Source: Desulfobacterales bacterium
GTDB lineage: Bacteria; Desulfobacterota; DSM-4660; Desulfatiglandales; Desulfatiglandaceae
DNA length: 8,143 nt
NCBI GenBank assembly: GCA_022013615.1
Contig: JAKLQB010000642.1
Coordinates: 1-8,143, forward strand
Direction: 5' to 3'
Shown here: positions 5,892-8,143 of the stretch, one piece after another
Layout: every line of letters starts with the position of its first letter
How positions within the stretch are numbered: position 1 is the first letter of the stretch
Translations under genes and position numbers: made by a program
The notes under the pieces: model-generated
Database searches by the model: none
The model's input: the letters and a program-made list of their open reading frames with translations, nothing else
Told to the model about the DNA's origin: nothing

Positions 5892-7121
5892 TTAAGCCGC
5901 TTTCCGGTAATTGGGCGGTCGAATGATCTCCTTTGCGCAGATACCGGTGTACTTGGGTATTTCTCCTACGACCTGCATTTTACCTTTTCCGCAGCAGGGG
6001 CACAGATTGATATCGTTGCCGGTAAGTGACAGCATCATTTCTTCAACGGATTTCTCGGCACTCTTTCCGATCTGTGGTAGAGCGTGCAACTGACGGATTT
6101 TAGCTAAGTTTTTCCCTCTGTTGCGATTTGCCAGGAACCCATAATGCCGGATTTTGACAAATCCATTAGGCAGTGCATGGAGCAAAAAACGTCTGATAAA
6201 CTCAACCGCCTCAATAGTGGTTTGTTGGATCTGTTCGGTTTTACGATTCTTGTATGTAAAGGTTACCTGTCCATCTTCTAAGGAGATCAGACGATGATTG
6301 GATATGGCGACCCGATGAGTATAACGGCCGAGATATTCAAGCACATATTCGGAACCTTTAATTGACTCCCTAACGTGAACGACCCACTTGTTCAAATAAA
6401 GGCTATCGATTAACTGTTTGAAGCCTGGCGGTGTCTTATAGGATGCACATCTACCGGGAAAATGTAATAGGCCTTTTTTGTATGCCTTGTTCATATGCTC
6501 TATAAACTTTCCGCGGAAGACGAGGCTTAAGGCCTGTTGATTAAACAGATAATCGTTTTTGCAAGCAATCCACCGTGAGCAGTCATCTGAGACGGCCCCG
6601 CCTGGGATCAAGCAATGAAGATGAAAATGAGCATTGAGCAACTGATCCCAGGTATGCAAAATGGCAATAAAGCCCAGCTTGCCGCCGAGTCCGTTTTGGG
6701 GATTTGTGCCAAAGACACGCAAGGTCTGCGATACGGATTTAAAGAGAATATCAAGCATAACCGCTTTATTGGATAGAATAAGTGGGTTTAACTCATGGGG
6801 CAAGGTAAATACGTTATGAAAGTAAATAACCGGCAGAAGCTCTGCTTTTCGAGCCTCAAGCCACCGTTCCCGTGGTATATTCTGACACTTGGGGCAATGA
6901 CGATTACGGCATGAATTATACATAATACGTTCGGTGCCACAATGATCGCACTTTTGAATATGCCCACCAAGATACGCTGTTCTGCAATGGAGCATGTCAT
7001 AGACGATCTTGTAGTGCTCAGGGCAAAGGCAATGGGTTTGCTGATAATCGACAATATGCTCACGAAGAATATGGGCGACCTCTAAAGAGGGTTTTCCGTC
7101 ATGTTTAGTTTTGTGAGTCAT
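5892..7121 (-). CDS. tnpA: IS91-family Y2 (HUH) rolling-circle transposase
   Basis: Starting at 7121, the protein has 409 residues, normal for the family. Order: an N-terminal zinc-binding domain (Cys58, Cys61, Cys71, His75, Cys76, Cys79; CDHCG then NRHCPKCQ), the HUH metal-binding stretch HFHLHCLIPGGAV (from His165), the paired catalytic tyrosines in YLGRYTHR (Tyr263, Tyr267), and a C-terminal CPCCGKGKM zinc ribbon (374-382). It would nick and transfer a single strand during rolling-circle transposition. The frame is open another 24 codons upstream, to an ATG at 7193, but a GGAGGGG Shine-Dalgarno sits 6 bases before the ATG at 7121, and the longer start would sit deep inside the recombinase gene. 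The chosen start overlaps the recombinase end by 17 bp, suggesting coupled translation. All key residues are present. Confidence 0.92.
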   Translation of the reverse strand: MTHKTKHDGKPSLEVAHILREHIVDYQQTHCLCPEHYKIVYDMLHCRTAYLGGHIQKCDHCGTERIMYNSCRNRHCPKCQNIPRERWLEARKAELLPVIYFHNVFTLPHELNPLILSNKAVMLDILFKSVSQTLRVFGTNPQNGLGGKLGFIAILHTWDQLLNAHFHLHCLIPGGAVSDDCSRWIACKNDYLFNQQALSLVFRGKFIEHMNKAYKKGLLHFPGRCASYKTPPGFKQLIDSLYLNKWVVHVRESIKGSEYVLEYLGRYTHRVAISNHRLISLEDGQVTFTYKNRKTEQIQQTTIEAVEFIRRFLLHALPNGFVKIRHYGFLANRNRGKNLAKIRQLHALPQIGKSAEKSVEEMMLSLTGNDINLCPCCGKGKMQVVGEIPKYTGICAKEIIRPPNYRKAA

Positions 7122-7977
7122 CTTTATCCCCTCCATTGGTTGAGTCAGGATTAAACAGATCCAATGGGCTTGGGATCTTTGCAAGGGTCTCACGGCTCAC
7201 ATGCAAATAAATCATGGTTGTGGTAAGCCGTGAGTGGCCCATAAGCACCTGAATCTTACGAATGTCATAGCCGGCTTCCAACAGATGGGTAGCAAAGGAG
7301 TGACGCAGGGTGTGTACGCCGGCACCCCTGTTGACACCGGCTTTTTTCCTGGCCTTTTCATAGACCAAACGGATCGTTTCATAAGTAAGCGGTTTTCCCT
7401 TCCGCTGTGATGGGAAGAGTAAAATCTTAGGGCGATAGCTCTTATAGTATTGGCGAAGCTCCGGTAAAAGTTTTTTGGAAAGAAGGGTATAGCGCTGTTT
7501 GCCACCTTTGCCGGTAACCTTTATGAGCATCCGTTTACTGTCGATATGCTCGTGTTTTAGAATAAGGACCTCACTTGCCCGAAGCCCGGCGCTATAGATT
7601 GTCATCAGCAAAAGCCGGTGCTTTAAATTGTTTGTTGACTTAATAATGCTCCAGATCTCTTGTTGACTTAAAACCGTTGGGAGCTTGCTGGGGGTTTTTG
7701 CAAATGAACAACTGGGGGATAATTGTTCATCGGCAACAACATGATTGTAGAAAAATCTCAAACCAGTGATGACGCTACCTACAGTTGTCAGAGCATTTTT
7801 CTTTTCTTTCTTTAGATGGAGCAGATAATCCTCAATCATGCGTTTACTCATTTCATCCGGCGATTGCATATAATGTTTTGCCAGTCCGTATACCGCCTGT
7901 AAATAAGACCTCTGGGTGTTTTCAGATAAATTCCTCAGTTCCATCTCTCTGATCATTTCTTCACGCAATTCAGTCAT
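7105..7977 (-). CDS. Tyrosine recombinase/integrase associated with the IS91-like element
   Basis: The protein has 290 residues. Residues 1-90 form the SAM-like core-binding domain (LSENTQRSYLQAVYGLAKHY). The catalytic domain follows with the full active set: Arg133 (SAGLRASEVL), Lys157 (VTGKGGKQR), His222 and Arg225 (HTLRHSFATHL), His248 (LMGHS) and nucleophile Tyr257 (TMIYLHVS). It breaks and rejoins DNA through a 3'-phosphotyrosine bond. The SPLDLF end is typical of integrases that travel beside IS91-type transposases. It may help resolve or integrate circular intermediates, but its role in transposition is inferred. The start is supported by a strong GGAGG 6 bases before the ATG. The gene precedes and overlaps the transposase. 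Confidence 0.92.
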   Translation of the reverse strand: MTELREEMIREMELRNLSENTQRSYLQAVYGLAKHYMQSPDEMSKRMIEDYLLHLKKEKKNALTTVGSVITGLRFFYNHVVADEQLSPSCSFAKTPSKLPTVLSQQEIWSIIKSTNNLKHRLLLMTIYSAGLRASEVLILKHEHIDSKRMLIKVTGKGGKQRYTLLSKKLLPELRQYYKSYRPKILLFPSQRKGKPLTYETIRLVYEKARKKAGVNRGAGVHTLRHSFATHLLEAGYDIRKIQVLMGHSRLTTTMIYLHVSRETLAKIPSPLDLFNPDSTNGGDKDDSQN

Positions 7978-8027
7978 AAAATACCTCCTTTATTCATGGG
8001 TTAATGTTAAAAGATCAGAGGTATCTT
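7978..8027 (-). promoter_or_regulatory. Leader hairpin that can sequester the recombinase Shine-Dalgarno
   Basis: On the - strand the leader reads AAGATACCTC (8027-8018), about 30 bases of spacer, then GAGGTATTTT (7987-7978) directly before the ATG. The two segments pair over 10 positions with a single G-U, and the second contains most of the GGAGG ribosome binding site. Folding would hide that site and limit recombinase, and coupled transposase, synthesis. A TATAAG -10-like box lies at the upstream edge of the hairpin, but its -35 is weak. Regulation is inferred from pairing alone. Confidence 0.5.
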
Positions 8028-8088
8028 ATATGATCAAAACGGATGGGAAAATCGGAAAGGGTTGGATTTAAAATTGGGGGTGTAAAGG

Positions 8089-8143
8089 ATGGCCGAGAGG
8101 CGCAGAATTAGACTGCCGCGTAGCGGTTTCGTTCATCTTGCCA
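8089..8143 (+). CDS. Possible start of a gene cut by the window end
   Basis: The ATG at 8089 opens a frame that stays open for 18 codons to the window edge (MAERRRIRLPRSGFVHLA). GGGGG at 8076-8080, eight bases upstream, could serve as a ribosome binding site. The basic start followed by a Pro, then Gly and His, loosely recalls the N-terminus of RAYT-type transposases, but the spacing between Pro and His is one residue too long for the common pattern. It is too short to assign. It would be divergent from the recombinase gene, about 110 bp away. Confidence 0.3.
   Translation, partial: MAERRRIRLPRSGFVHLA

Larger units (their letters stand above)
5466..8040 (-). mobile_element. IS91-family-like element with companion tyrosine recombinase (limits approximate)
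   Basis: Two overlapping genes on the - strand, a tyrosine recombinase followed by a Y2/HUH transposase, form a gene pair known from a subgroup of IS91-like insertion sequences. IS91 relatives move by rolling-circle replication from an origin end downstream of the transposase to a terminus upstream, and leave no target duplication. The core is certain from 5892 to about 7990. I placed the left limit at the 102-bp inverted-repeat element and the right limit just upstream of the recombinase leader, but either could be off by 100 bp or more. Both genes look intact. Confidence 0.5.

Noticed and set aside
7122..7193. Longer transposase start adding 24 residues (MRPLQRSQAHW...)
   Set aside because: It lies inside the recombinase gene and has no matching family N-terminus, while a strong Shine-Dalgarno precedes the ATG at 7121.
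8080..8143. tRNA-Ser/Leu-like string (GGCCGAGAGGC, later GTTTCGTTC, ending in GCCA)
   Set aside because: The acceptor strands do not pair, there is no proper anticodon stem, and the stretch is too short for a class II tRNA.

Overview
The window is a mosaic accessory region from a bacterium of moderate GC content. The source is probably Gram-negative and environmental. A Tat-type signal peptide remnant, a RAYT-type HUH transposase fragment and an IS91-family element with a companion integrase would suit a Desulfobacterota-like or similar proteobacterial genome, but nothing here fixes the taxon. No rRNA, tRNA or CRISPR array is visible.

Layout. Positions 1-420 are debris: the first codons of a Tat-exported protein, joined to an internal fragment of a REP-associated (Y1/HUH) transposase, followed by an imperfect inverted repeat that resembles a REP/BIME. 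Positions 512-4926 hold the main find, a compact three-gene operon on the + strand. It encodes a LexA-like self-cleaving repressor, a 1018-residue Eco57I/N6-adenine-type DNA methyltransferase and a 214-residue protein with a PD-(D/E)XK-like nuclease signature. The reading frames overlap at both junctions (ATGA, then TGATG). One promoter drives the set: TTGACT, 17 bp, TATATA. Its spacer is spanned by a 20-bp palindrome of exact form TACTG-N10-CAGTA, the gammaproteobacterial SOS-box pattern. The predicted transcript starts almost at the repressor ATG, so it may be leaderless.

Positions 4927-5891 are AT-rich and contain a frameshifted unknown gene (about 4954-5377), a terminator-like hairpin, a 102-bp element bounded by 19-bp inverted repeats, and a possible 30-residue membrane peptide. 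Positions 5892-7977 on the - strand are an IS91-family Y2/HUH transposase and an upstream tyrosine recombinase that overlap by 17 bp. They form a known type of two-gene mobile unit. The recombinase's Shine-Dalgarno can be sequestered by a 10-bp upstream complement. The last 55 bases may begin another + strand gene.

Working model (inference): the operon is a restriction-modification-like defence unit whose expression is held down by a LexA-type repressor and released on DNA damage by RecA-stimulated self-cleavage. Mobile elements on both sides point to a horizontally acquired, defence-island-like locus.
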